Position numbers and translations under genes: made by a program. The notes beneath the pieces are model-generated. The model did not search any database, was not told the origin of the DNA, and saw only the letters and a program-made list of their open reading frames with translations. A DNA stretch of 64,000 nt from Leucobacter musarum subsp. musarum (lineage in GTDB: Bacteria > Actinomycetota > Actinomycetes > Actinomycetales > Microbacteriaceae), in contig NZ_JHBW01000111.1 in assembly GCF_001273845.1 (NCBI RefSeq), forward strand, positions 23,207-87,206, read 5' to 3'. Positions 44,692 to 54,400 of this stretch are shown in pieces; positions within the stretch are counted from its first letter, which is position 1; every line of letters begins with the position of its first letter.

Positions 44692-44802
44692 GATGGCCGA
44701 GGACCTTGAGCATGGCGCTCGAAATCGGGCTGCCATGTGCACGCGGAACGGTCACCCGGCCACTCCGCACTGTAACCCCAAAGTGAAGTGAGGACAAGAA
44801 TT

Positions 44803-45267
44803 ATGACGCTGAAGACCCCCTTCGTGCGCTCGGCTCTCGCCGTTGTCGCCGCAGGCGCACTGCTGTTCGCTGGTGCTTCAGGCGCGCAGGCTGCGACCCT
44901 CTCGCTGGTCGGTACTGCCTCGGTGACCCCCAGTAGCGGACTCGTGGATGACCAGACCGTTGCCGTCTCGGCATCGGGCTTCACCGACGGTGGATCCGGT
45001 GCCATTCGTGCCGCGGTCTGCGACGAAGACGCCTGGGTGAACAATGCCGAGCCACGTTGCTACATCGCTGCAGGTTACTTCGCTGCGAGCAGCGCCGGTG
45101 CAACCGGTTTCTCAGGAACGCTCAAGGTGAAAGAAACCTTCAGCGGCTCGCATGCCGGCACACCGTACACCGTTGACTGCGCGGTCGACAATTGCGCGGT
45201 CGTGTTCTTCCGCCACGATCCCGCCTCAAGCACCTACTCGTACAACCTGCAGAGCATCGATTTCTAA
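44803..45267 (+). CDS. Secreted neocarzinostatin-fold protein of the heme locus
   Basis: 154 residues. A clear Sec signal peptide (KTPFVRSALAVVAAGALLFA, cleavage after AQA) leaves a mature protein of about 120 residues. It resembles the immunoglobulin-like neocarzinostatin apoprotein family: SVTPSSGLVDDQTVAVSASG, then Cys pair one (AAVCDEDAWVNNAEPRCY) and pair two (VDCAVDNCAVVFF), matching the Cys37-Cys47 and Cys88-Cys93 disulfides of neocarzinostatin. That family binds flat hydrophobic chromophores in an open cleft. As first gene of a DtxR-boxed heme operon it may be a small secreted heme binder; this is inference. ATG 44803 is chosen after GTGAGGACAAG; GTG 44788 is an alternative. No enediyne genes are present. 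Confidence 0.78.
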   Translation: MTLKTPFVRSALAVVAAGALLFAGASGAQAATLSLVGTASVTPSSGLVDDQTVAVSASGFTDGGSGAIRAAVCDEDAWVNNAEPRCYIAAGYFAASSAGATGFSGTLKVKETFSGSHAGTPYTVDCAVDNCAVVFFRHDPASSTYSYNLQSIDF

Positions 45268-45278
45268 TCAGCTCCGGT

Positions 45279-45314
45279 GATGCGCCGCCCGGTCTTCATG
45301 ACGGGCGGCGCATC
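45279..45314 (+). other. Perfect 13-bp stem-loop between the first heme gene and htaA
   Basis: Arms 45279-45291 and 45302-45314, GC-rich, with a 10-nt loop and no T run, lie 12 nt after the first stop codon. It likely causes partial termination or 3'-end protection, favouring the small secreted protein over the downstream giant gene. Confidence 0.6.
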
Positions 45315-45338
45315 CTGCATCGACTCGAAAGCACGCAT

Positions 45339-48300
45339 ATGCACCCCGCCATCGCCCATCGTCCCAGAGCGCGCACGAACCGTTTCACCGCGGCTGCCGT
45401 AACGCTCCTCCTCGCTTTCGGAACGCTGGGAAGCCTCGGTATCAGCGCTGCGCACGCCGAGCCCGAAGCGCCTGCGGAATCCGGCGCAGTGAGCATCGAC
45501 TCGGGAACGCTCGAGTGGGGGATCAAAGCATCACTGAGGAATTATGTCGGTGGGCCGTCCCCCGAGGGGCAGCTCGCCGGCACGCACGTCAGCGGCGGGG
45601 CAGCTTACGACGAGCAGAACTCGTTTACGTTCCCACTTCGTGAGGGTTCGTTCTCGGAAGACGCGGGTACCTCGGTCGCGTTTGCGGGCGAAGTGCGCAT
45701 GTTGGGCTACTGCAGCGGCGCAACTGCCGAGACGTGCACGCTCAACATCTCGATCTCGGATCTCGAGATCGTGCTCGGACCCGAGACGCGCACCCTGCTC
45801 GGCAACCTCACGAGCAAGAGCGCGGTCACCGGCGAGATTGTGGATTATGGCCGCATTGCGTTCGCAGACTTGTCGCTTGAGACCGCGCAGCTTGACACCG
45901 ACGGTGCGACGACGCGCTGGAGCGGTATCAGTGCGGCATTGACGGAGACGGGTGCTCAGGCGTTCGCCGGCTATTACGAGGCAGGCACGGTGCTCGATTC
46001 CATCGCGTTCGAGTACGCCGGCCCGGGGGCGCACCCCGGAGCCGAAACGTGGACGGAGCCCGGCACAGAGCTCTACACAGCCGGAAACGTGACGTCACTG
46101 GGGAGCGACGTATTGGCCTCAAGCTTCGAACGTGTGTATCCCCTCCGCGGTGGCACGCGTGTCGCAACGGTTGAATTCCATTCCCCCACCGGAGCCACGG
46201 GTACCGGAACCATGCGGATCGCGATGCGCGATGCAACGACGCTGGAAACGATCGACCAGATCGAGTTCCCTGCGATGGATAGTCGCATGCGCTCCGGATT
46301 CGACGCTGATGCAGAGAGGATCTTCTTCTCGGTGACGAGCAGTGATTCCAGCACCATCATCGACAATTCGCTGCGTGTTGCGGCGTGGGATGAAGCGGCA
46401 CGAGCGTTTGTCGTCACCGAGGTCGGCGCGCTCCCGAACGACGCGGTGTGGATCGCAGATGTTGCGCTCGCAACCGCCAGCGTCCAGAGCATCGTCTGGA
46501 ACCCGGTGCGTGACGAAGTGCATGTCGCGCTGCGAGGGTCCGATATCGCGAGCGAGTCGCTGAAGCAGAACGAGCTGCACAGTTTCCACCAGAACGATGA
46601 CGGTTCCTGGATTGCATCTCCGGTTGAGACTCTGCCGAGCGCGAGCAACAACACGGCGGCCTATGCGGCCATGCAGGTCGAGGCGGACGGGTCACTGATC
46701 TCCCGCAAACTCGCATCCGCCCGGACCGACCGCGAACCCAACTTCACCTCGATGTGGCGACTGTCGTTCACCGATGCCGGGGTCGAAGTGGCTGACATCG
46801 CTGCGCCTCGCTACATCAACGGTCGAAACTACGTCGGCCTCGACCCGTTCATCGTGACTCAGACTGGTGTCTTCGGCGTGCGCACGGCGGCGAACGGCGG
46901 CCCGAACAGCGCTGTGCTGACCTGGAAAGACGGCGAACTGGTTCACGCTGACCACGCGCCCGATATCGGAACGTACTCGGTGAACGCACTCGCATACGAC
47001 GAGCAGCGCAATCGAGTCTTCGGTGCGGCCGGCGATCGATCGACCGTCCTCGAATTCGATGATGCAGGTATTGCCAAGCGCATTGCCATCGAGGGCATGG
47101 CGACGAGCGGCATGTTCGCCGTCGCCGATGATCTGAGCGTGTACACCACCATTCGCGACGCGCAGGGCGACTACGGGTTGGTACGTTACCAGTTGAACGT
47201 TTCGCCGACGATCACTGAGCAGCCGCAGGCGCAGACCGTGACACTTGCTTCCGGCGAGACAGAGGGCGTCGCGACGTTCCGTGTCGGTGCGGAGTCGGTG
47301 CCTGAGGCCGATATCACCTGGCAACGTCGTGCCGCGGGAGCGGAGTCGTTCATCACCATCCCCGACGCTCGTGGAACCGTGCTGGAGACAGTTGTCGGCG
47401 CACACGATCACGGGGCGGAATATCGGGCGGTCGTTGCGAACCGGGCTGGAGCGATCGCCAGCGAGGCGGCAATGGTCACCGTGCGCACCGCTCCGCAGTT
47501 CTTGCAGCAGCCGGTATCGCTCTCCGTCTTCGATGGTGACACTGCGGTGTTCACTGCGACGCCGGTGAACGCGGCAGACGGCTCGCAGCGCTGGGAACGG
47601 CTGGAAGGTGAGGAGTGGGCCGAAATCGCGGAGGACTCGACCTACCAGCCCGATGGCTCGAAGCTCTCGGTTGTCGCGTCAGACGCGATCTCGGGTCAGC
47701 AGTTCCGCTCCGTGCTGACGAACAGGGTCGGCGAGAGTATCTCGGACACCGTGACCCTTACGGTCGTGCCAAAGGGGACGATCCCCGAAGGCGGATTGAC
47801 CTACTCCGGCGTCGGGTTCGAGTGGGACGGCAACGCCGAGTTGCAGCGCAAGTCACCGATTGGCGAAGCCAACTATCTCAGCGCCGGGGTTTCGGACGGA
47901 ACCGAGTCCAGCTACCTGGCACAGTCTGGCGGAGTGACGATCCTGCACGACACGAATGGGCAGCGCGTTGTTGCGGATTACAGCAGCCGCGAGTCGTTCC
48001 TTGCCTCAGCCGGACGACAGCTCGTGCAACTCTCCAACGGTGTGGCGAAGGTGCAGGCCGATGGCTCGGCTGTGGTCACCTGGTCCGGTTCGTGGTCGGT
48101 CAACATGTACGGCGGAATGGTGCCGTTCACGTTCACCAATCCGGTGCTCACCGTACAGTCGGATGGCACGGGCACGCTCAGTGCAGACCTCTCGGGCTAC
48201 GCCGGCAGTATGGCGAATCCCGACCAGAAAACTCCGCTCGCTCCCGTGCCGAGCGCAACCGTCGCAACCTTCCAAGCGGTGAAGGTCGATGTGCTCAACG

Positions 48301-49214
48301 GGTTCACCGTGACCCCGGATTACCGTGGTGTCGAGGTCACCATTCCTGTGGGGTCGGACGCGGTGCAGCAGCAGCGCACCGGTGCCGACTGGGGGGCATG
48401 GCCGCAATCATTCGTTGACTTCCAGATCGCCACGGGTCTCTCTTCGTACTGGTACTCCTCTGGCGCCAACGCGGATGCGAACAAGGTGGCTCACCCGTTC
48501 CTCGTGGACTTCTCGGAAGCACGGGAAGGCGAGCCCGAGCCCACTGCGACCGCGCCGCTCGTGACGCAGCACCCACAATCGGTGTCGGCACAGGTCGGCG
48601 ACCGACCCAGCTTCAGCGCCTCGGCCTCGGGTGATCCCGCACCGTCGGTGCAGTGGCAGTCGCGCCGCGTCGCGGTGACGCCCGAAGCGACGGTGGGGAA
48701 CGCAGGCGCGCCGGATGCATCGGCCGATTGGGAGGATGTTGCTGAAGCGACTTCACCCACATTCACGAGCCCGCAGATCGAGGAATCGGACGCGGGAGCC
48801 GTGATCGAGTACCGTGCGGTGTTCGCAAACTCGGCGGGCAGCGTCGCGACGAATGCGGCGACGCTGGAGATCGCGCCGATCGATGCTGGGGCGGGCACCG
48901 CGTCATCGTCGTCGGATGCATCCGGTGCTGCAGGGGCCGAGGGGACCGGGGCCGACTCGCAGTCTGGCGCGAACGCTGATTCCGGATCGGCGGGCGCGGG
49001 CGCTTCGGGCGCTTCAGGCGTTGACCAGAGCGGTACGCGTGCTGCAGATGGGAGCGCTTCTGGCGCGACGGCAGATCTCGCCGCAACGGGATCGGACGGC
49101 GTGGAAGCTCTGTGGATCGCGGCAGTGCTCCTCCTTGCGGCGGGAAGCGCCGGGCTGGTGCTCGCTCGTCGGCGGGCCCTCCGAGCGTCAGCTGAGAGTT
49201 GCAACATCCGATGA
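45339..49214 (+). CDS. htaA: Giant HtaA/Ig-domain heme-binding surface protein with LAXTG sorting signal
   Basis: 1291 residues. A signal peptide (about 1-45, ending AAHAEPEA) precedes HtaA domain 1 (about 48-230; LEWGIKASLRNYVGG with the candidate heme-ligand Tyr). A beta-rich region of unknown fold (about 235-617) follows, then two Ig-like domains (EQPQAQTVTLASGETEG; FLQQPVSLSVFDGDTAV), a second HtaA-like domain (about 818-1065; GVGFEWDGNAELQRKS, no Tyr), a third Ig-like domain (VTQHPQSVSAQVGDRPSFSA), a Ser/Gly/Ala linker and a C-terminal LAATG (1247-1251), membrane helix and basic tail. This is a class E sortase-type signal, so the protein should be wall-anchored. The ATG at 45339 has only a weak ribosome binding site (GAAAG). 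It should bind heme or hemoproteins at the surface. Confidence 0.85.
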   Translation: MHPAIAHRPRARTNRFTAAAVTLLLAFGTLGSLGISAAHAEPEAPAESGAVSIDSGTLEWGIKASLRNYVGGPSPEGQLAGTHVSGGAAYDEQNSFTFPLREGSFSEDAGTSVAFAGEVRMLGYCSGATAETCTLNISISDLEIVLGPETRTLLGNLTSKSAVTGEIVDYGRIAFADLSLETAQLDTDGATTRWSGISAALTETGAQAFAGYYEAGTVLDSIAFEYAGPGAHPGAETWTEPGTELYTAGNVTSLGSDVLASSFERVYPLRGGTRVATVEFHSPTGATGTGTMRIAMRDATTLETIDQIEFPAMDSRMRSGFDADAERIFFSVTSSDSSTIIDNSLRVAAWDEAARAFVVTEVGALPNDAVWIADVALATASVQSIVWNPVRDEVHVALRGSDIASESLKQNELHSFHQNDDGSWIASPVETLPSASNNTAAYAAMQVEADGSLISRKLASARTDREPNFTSMWRLSFTDAGVEVADIAAPRYINGRNYVGLDPFIVTQTGVFGVRTAANGGPNSAVLTWKDGELVHADHAPDIGTYSVNALAYDEQRNRVFGAAGDRSTVLEFDDAGIAKRIAIEGMATSGMFAVADDLSVYTTIRDAQGDYGLVRYQLNVSPTITEQPQAQTVTLASGETEGVATFRVGAESVPEADITWQRRAAGAESFITIPDARGTVLETVVGAHDHGAEYRAVVANRAGAIASEAAMVTVRTAPQFLQQPVSLSVFDGDTAVFTATPVNAADGSQRWERLEGEEWAEIAEDSTYQPDGSKLSVVASDAISGQQFRSVLTNRVGESISDTVTLTVVPKGTIPEGGLTYSGVGFEWDGNAELQRKSPIGEANYLSAGVSDGTESSYLAQSGGVTILHDTNGQRVVADYSSRESFLASAGRQLVQLSNGVAKVQADGSAVVTWSGSWSVNMYGGMVPFTFTNPVLTVQSDGTGTLSADLSGYAGSMANPDQKTPLAPVPSATVATFQAVKVDVLNGFTVTPDYRGVEVTIPVGSDAVQQQRTGADWGAWPQSFVDFQIATGLSSYWYSSGANADANKVAHPFLVDFSEAREGEPEPTATAPLVTQHPQSVSAQVGDRPSFSASASGDPAPSVQWQSRRVAVTPEATVGNAGAPDASADWEDVAEATSPTFTSPQIEESDAGAVIEYRAVFANSAGSVATNAATLEIAPIDAGAGTASSSSDASGAAGAEGTGADSQSGANADSGSAGAGASGASGVDQSGTRAADGSASGATADLAATGSDGVEALWIAAVLLLAAGSAGLVLARRRALRASAESCNIR

Positions 49215-49239
49215 AAATGGTCAGACTATACGCGGTGCT

Positions 49240-49258
49240 GCAGGTTAGGGGAGCCTCA
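49240..49258 (+). promoter_or_regulatory. DtxR-like box upstream of the SLH protein gene
   Basis: GCAGGTTAGGGGAGCCTCA matches the DtxR consensus at about 13 of 19 positions, including AGGTTAGG. A -10-like ACTATA/TATACG lies about 10-15 bp upstream. This suggests separate iron control inside the locus. Confidence 0.45.
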
Positions 49259-49329
49259 GCTCAATCCGATGAGCGAGTTGCTGCGTGCGCGGCGGCCGAT
49301 TTCTTGATCAGAAAAGGAGTGCGTTCTTC

Positions 49330-51201
49330 ATGACTGCACAGAAGAGCTGGCGTCGCCTGCTCGCGACTGCGACGGTGGGGCTGCTCGCGGCCAGCGGGAT
49401 CGCGCTCGCGCCGATCGCCGCGAACGCGGTAGACGCGCCGACCGTCACGGTGTCCAAGACCACTGGCATTGACCCCGCGGGTGAGACCGTCACGGTCACG
49501 GGAACCGGCTTCTTGCCGAGCGCGCCCGACACCTCGGGAACGCGCCCGCCGCTCGCCGGCAAGTTCACGGGATCGTATGTGACCTTCGGCTACTTCGCTG
49601 AGAACTGGCAGCCCTCGGGCGGAGCCGCTGGGACCGCGCGTAAGACCTATGACACGAAGTGGGCCGTCAACGCCGAAGATATGACGACGATCGGTGGCGC
49701 GAACAGCGGCGCGATCGAGCTCAAGGCCGATGGCACTTTCGAAACTCAGCTCAACATCAAGCAGGAAGACGTTTCGGCGTTGACTGCGGGCGGCCGTTTC
49801 GGCGTCTACACCTACCCCGGTGGTGGCGCAAAGTACGCGCCGTTCGAGACATACACTCCGATCACCTTCGCGGCCCCGGTCGTCACTCCGACGGTGTCGG
49901 CGACTGTCTCAGCCGCGACTGCCGCCAACGGCTTGACCGTCGATGTCGCTGCGACTGACCTGCCCGCCGATATCACCAGCACCTACGCTGCAATCATCGA
50001 GAAGGGCACCGCGGCCGCGCTCGCGGACCCGAGCAGCCCGACCGCTGCATTCGCTGTGCCGTTCCCGACCGTGTCGGCTGGTGCATCGGCTTTCTCGCTG
50101 ACGGCTCCCGCCGAGAAGCTCGACCGCACGAAGCAGTACGAGGTGCTGATCTGGAAGCTGCACTCGGGTGCGACGCCGGAGAACATCTACGCAGAGCAGG
50201 ATATTGAGATCACGGACACCCAGTGGGACGCGATCTTCCCTGCTCCCCAGGCGCCGAGCCCGACGGCGACCGCCACGGTGACCAACGCAACCGCGACCGG
50301 CCTCACGGTGAAGTTCGATCTCGCCAACATTGACTCGTCCACCGGCGCGTACATCTCGGTCTTCGAAAACGGCACGCTGACGAGCCTCGGTCACGAGAGC
50401 CTCGGCGTTGCGACTGACTGGCTGACCCCGGGCAAGTTCTCGAATCAGGCCGCGACCGGCACGCTGACTCTTCAGAAGGCGAAGCTGGACCGTAAGAAGA
50501 CCTACCAGTTCGCGGCGTGGAAGGCCCACACCAACCCGACCGAAGACTCCGTCTACGCGCTCGGTACGCTGCAGGTGACCGCCGGCCAGTGGGACATCGT
50601 GTTCCCCACCACGACGCCGACGAACCCGACCCCGACCTTCACCGATGTGAAGACGGGCGACAAGTTCGCGAAGGAGATCACCTGGATGGCGTCCGAGGGC
50701 ATTTCCACCGGCGTGAAGCAGGCCGACGGCTCGTACCAGTACCAGCCGAAGAACAACGTGACCCGCGAAGCGATGGCCGCGTTCCTCTTCCGCCAGTACG
50801 GCGACTCCAGCTACAAGGCTCCGACGACCTCGTACTTCTCGGACATCAAGCCGGGTGACAAGTTCTACAAGGAGATCTCGTGGATGTACGCGAATAAGGT
50901 CTCGACCGGCGTGAAGCAGCCGAGCGGCAAGCCCGCGTACCAGGCCAAGTCGGGTATCACCCGCGAGGCGATGGCTGCGTTCATGTTCCGTCTCGATAAG
51001 AACACGAAGCCTGCCACTCCGAAGACGTCGCCGTTCTCGGACGTCTCGACGGGCGACAAGTTCTACAAGGAGATCGCGTGGATGTCGACCAGCGGTCTGT
51101 CGACGGGCATCAAGCAGCCCAGCGGCAAGCCGGCATACGCGTCGAAGAGCAATGTTACGCGCGAAGCGATGGCTGCGTTCCTCTACCGAGCCGATAAGTA
51201 A
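49330..51201 (+). CDS. Secreted protein with Ig-like repeats and three SLH domains
   Basis: 623 residues. A signal peptide (WRRLLATATVGLLAASGIAL, cleavage near ANA) is followed by an Ig/neocarzinostatin-like domain (PTVTVSKTTGIDPAGETVTV; YVTFGYFAENWQPSGG), two related repeats of about 120 residues (TVSATVSAATAANGLTVDVA and TATATVTNATATGLTVKFDL, each closing with QWD(A/I)[I/V]FP), and three SLH domains (FTDVKTGDKFAKEITWMASE; FSDIKPGDKFYKEISWMYAN; FSDVSTGDKFYKEIAWMSTS), each ending REAMAAFxxR. SLH domains bind wall polymers non-covalently, so it should coat the wall, a different anchor from its sortase-tagged neighbour. The ATG follows AAAAGGAG. A heme role is inferred from context. Confidence 0.83.
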   Translation: MTAQKSWRRLLATATVGLLAASGIALAPIAANAVDAPTVTVSKTTGIDPAGETVTVTGTGFLPSAPDTSGTRPPLAGKFTGSYVTFGYFAENWQPSGGAAGTARKTYDTKWAVNAEDMTTIGGANSGAIELKADGTFETQLNIKQEDVSALTAGGRFGVYTYPGGGAKYAPFETYTPITFAAPVVTPTVSATVSAATAANGLTVDVAATDLPADITSTYAAIIEKGTAAALADPSSPTAAFAVPFPTVSAGASAFSLTAPAEKLDRTKQYEVLIWKLHSGATPENIYAEQDIEITDTQWDAIFPAPQAPSPTATATVTNATATGLTVKFDLANIDSSTGAYISVFENGTLTSLGHESLGVATDWLTPGKFSNQAATGTLTLQKAKLDRKKTYQFAAWKAHTNPTEDSVYALGTLQVTAGQWDIVFPTTTPTNPTPTFTDVKTGDKFAKEITWMASEGISTGVKQADGSYQYQPKNNVTREAMAAFLFRQYGDSSYKAPTTSYFSDIKPGDKFYKEISWMYANKVSTGVKQPSGKPAYQAKSGITREAMAAFMFRLDKNTKPATPKTSPFSDVSTGDKFYKEIAWMSTSGLSTGIKQPSGKPAYASKSNVTREAMAAFLYRADK

Positions 51202-51215
51202 CTCGCGTCACTGAC

Positions 51216-51253
51216 GAACGGGTGGGTGCTGCCTCTGCAGCGCCCGCCCGTTC
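51216..51253 (+). terminator. Terminator after the SLH gene
   Basis: A 17-bp stem with two G-T wobbles (51216-51232 and 51237-51253), loop CTCT, is followed by TGTCGGTTT. Confidence 0.7.
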
Positions 51254-51317
51254 TGTCGGTTTCCCGGTTCCAAAACTTGCATCATCTGACGTATGCAGGC
51301 AGACTGGATCGAGGAAC

Positions 51318-51336
51318 TTAGGTAACCCTCACTTGT
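51318..51336 (+). promoter_or_regulatory. DtxR-like box upstream of the multi-HtaA gene
   Basis: TTAGGTAACCCTCACTTGT keeps the left half TTAGGTAA and parts of the right half; about 12-14 of 19 positions match a degenerate DtxR consensus. It is the weakest of the three boxes. Confidence 0.35.
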
Positions 51337-51406
51337 GTCTGATGCTTTCTAGCTCGATCGTGCAGGGCCCGAGTCCCCGTCGATGTCGTCTCTCTAAGGA
51401 TTCTTT

Positions 51407-54400
51407 GTGTCTGCACGCCCGCGTCTGCTCCAGGTCTCCACGATCGTTCTCGCCGTCGCACTAGTCCTCGGCGGCCCGTTTGCCGGGGCGGCCGCTTGGG
51501 CCGAACCGAGTCTGGGCGAGAGTGCCGTTGCCGAAACCGACACTGCGACTCCGCTCGTGGATCCGGAAGTCGACGCGGCCCCCGCTGAGGGCTCGCAGTC
51601 GACCGGGGAGCCGGCGCCTGATGCACCCAGTGGAGCGGAGGGCGTCGACGTCGCCGATTCCGTCGGCACTGAGGGCGAAGCCGGCACTAGTGCCACCGGC
51701 GAGACGTCTGAGGCAGCAGAAGTGCCCGAGTCGAGCAACGCGCCGGCGGTTGAGCAGCCTGCCGCTGCAGCACCCATTGCGGTGGATGCCGGGTCCGTTG
51801 CCTGGGACTTCGCGAGCGCTTCGCAGAAGACTGACATGCAGGTCACGGCACTGGGCGATGTAGCCGAGGCGCCGACATCGGAGGCTCTCGTATGGAACGG
51901 TGGCACCGGCCAGTTCACCGAGTCGACCGGGTCATTCGAGCTCGCATTCGACGACGCCGATGGCGTGCACCTCGAAGCGATCGACGCCGATACTGACGCC
52001 GACGTCACGCATGTGCGGCTCGTGTCGACCGACGGTGCGACGGCGCAGCTGTTGGCCGACATCACTCCGAGTGATGATGCACTGGCAGTCGCGCGTGACG
52101 TCGTGCTGACGACCTTCCCAGTGACGTACGCGATGGAATCGGGTACTGCCCACTGGTCTGTGGACTCGCTCATGCTCTCCGGCGCCGGGGCATCAGCGCT
52201 CGGCGCCGGCTGGTCGGCTGATGACGCGCTCGGCCGCCTCACCATCACTTCTGCGGCTGCAGCCACTGCAGCTCCTGGCCTCCCCGCATCAGACGAGCCG
52301 GCACCGCAGCAGACCACGCTCGCACTCACTGCGCGAGCCACGTCGGTCGTCGAGGGGTCGGCGATCGCGGTGCAAGCGTCGGTTGCTCCGACAACTGCGT
52401 CGGGTGAGGTGCGGTTCAGTGTCGACGGGGTCGAGCAGCAGCAGGCGGTCGTCGTCGATACGGGCGTAGCGAAAGCCTCACTGAAGCTCGGCGTGGGTGA
52501 GCACCAGATCGAAGCCTCGTTTGCTCCGACCGACACCGCTAAGTTCTCGGCATCCAAGTCTCAGTCGCTCAAGGTGACGGTGACGCCGAAGGTGGTCGAT
52601 GTCGATATCACCTCGGCGCAGCTCACCTGGGGGGTCAAAGCTTCGTTCCGCAACTACATCTACAACTTCACGGCCTTCGAGGGACGCAGCCGTTTGCTCG
52701 GCACGACGAAGCAGCCCGTGGCAAAAAGCGAGTTCGTGTGGAGCGGCGGCGCGGGCTCGGTGAAGTCCGATGCGAGTTCGGCGACTGCAGCGTTCGGGGC
52801 GAAGAACGGCGTGCATTTCGAATCGCACCCGATGGAGGGCGGCTACGCGCTCGACCTGCAGTTCACGAACCCGCAGGTGGAAGTATCGGCGAACGGATCG
52901 GGCAAGCTGTACCTCGATGTGAAGAGCCGCAAATTCGAAGGTATGGACGCCATCAGTTCCACCTACTTTGACGAAAAGAAGGTGCACGTCGGCAATATCC
53001 AGTTCTCCGGAGCGACGATTTCCGGGAAGACGACGACGTGGTCGACGGCCCCCGTCACGTTGACGAAGATCGGTGCCGAAGAAGCCTTCGGTGGCTTCTA
53101 CGAGTCAGGTCAGGAACTCGACCCCATCACGCTCTCGGTCAACACCGAGCAGGTCATTACCTCTGCGACGCCGACGTCGACGTCGCTCGCGGCCTCGGCT
53201 TCGAAGGTGACCGTCGGTTCGGATGTCACCGTCACCGCCACGACGAAACCGAGCAAGGTTGCTGGTCAGGTAACGTTCTCGGCAGCAGGAAAGCAGCTCG
53301 GTTCCGCCGTATCGTCGCGCAACGGCGCGGCGAAGGCAACGGTGAGCCTTCCCGTTGGCATTCATTCCATCACGGCGACGTTCACCCCGAAGAGCGCGGA
53401 TTACGGTCGTTCCGTCTCGTCGCCGGTGAGTGTGACGGTCGTGGGCGAAACACCGGAGAAGCCTCCGGTGACCACTCCCACGGGTGCATCGGGCACGGCC
53501 GCGGGGTCGCTGTCATGGAGTGTCTCTGACGCCTTCATCGCCTACACGACCTGCGCGAATAAAGAAGCGTTTGGCTACTCGCACTGCGCGAAGGGGAGTA
53601 TCGAGACCAGCGGCGTCGGAGCGGGGTATCTCTTCCCGCAGGCGTCGGGATCGAACTGGGATGCGGCGACGCAGACCGGCACGGTCACGTATAGCGGCGC
53701 CGTGTCATTCCTCGGCTACGGCATGACCATGTTCAACGTCTCGAACCCCTCGATCACCGTGACCGGGCCGACGAGTGCGACGCTCTCGACCGGCAACACG
53801 ACGTCGTTCGGTGCCTCGAGCTACCAGCTCGATCTCGGCAGCGCATCGAAGTCGGTTGGAGCGAACGGTGAGGTCACGTGGAGCGGCGTGCCGGTCATTG
53901 GTTCGCTCAGCAGCGGCGGTGCCGGCGGCAGCGGAAACCAGTCGATCGGGCTCGACGCACTGACCTTTACCGTGGGTTCGGTGTCGCAGGTGTCGTACGG
54001 CTCGACGGAGTCGGGCGCTGACAAGAAGACCTACACGCCGGCTGCTTCGGCTCCCGCGACCACGGGCGTCACGGTGCTCACCGATGCCGACAAGATCAAG
54101 CCAGGCGGGCGCATCGAGATCGAGGCCTCCGGGTTCGATAAGGACGACGAGGGCGTGCTGGTCGTGCTCTACTCCGATCCGATCGTGCTCGACGACGCCG
54201 CGAAGGCTGATAAGAATGGGGTCGTGCGCTGGTCGGGAACTCTGCCGAAAGACGTGACCGGCACGCACACGATCACCATTCAGGGCAGTTCGAACGCGGG
54301 CGCCGTGATTGACATCGTCGAGCCGAAAAAGAAGAAGAAGGCTTCCCAGTCTCAGGCGGAGGAAAGCGCGCAGGCGCTCGAAGCGCAGGCGGTGCAGGAT

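Noticed and set aside
44803..45267. Enediyne antibiotic biosynthesis cluster
   Set aside because: The neocarzinostatin-like protein is alone; no polyketide synthase or enediyne tailoring genes are in the window, while heme genes surround it.
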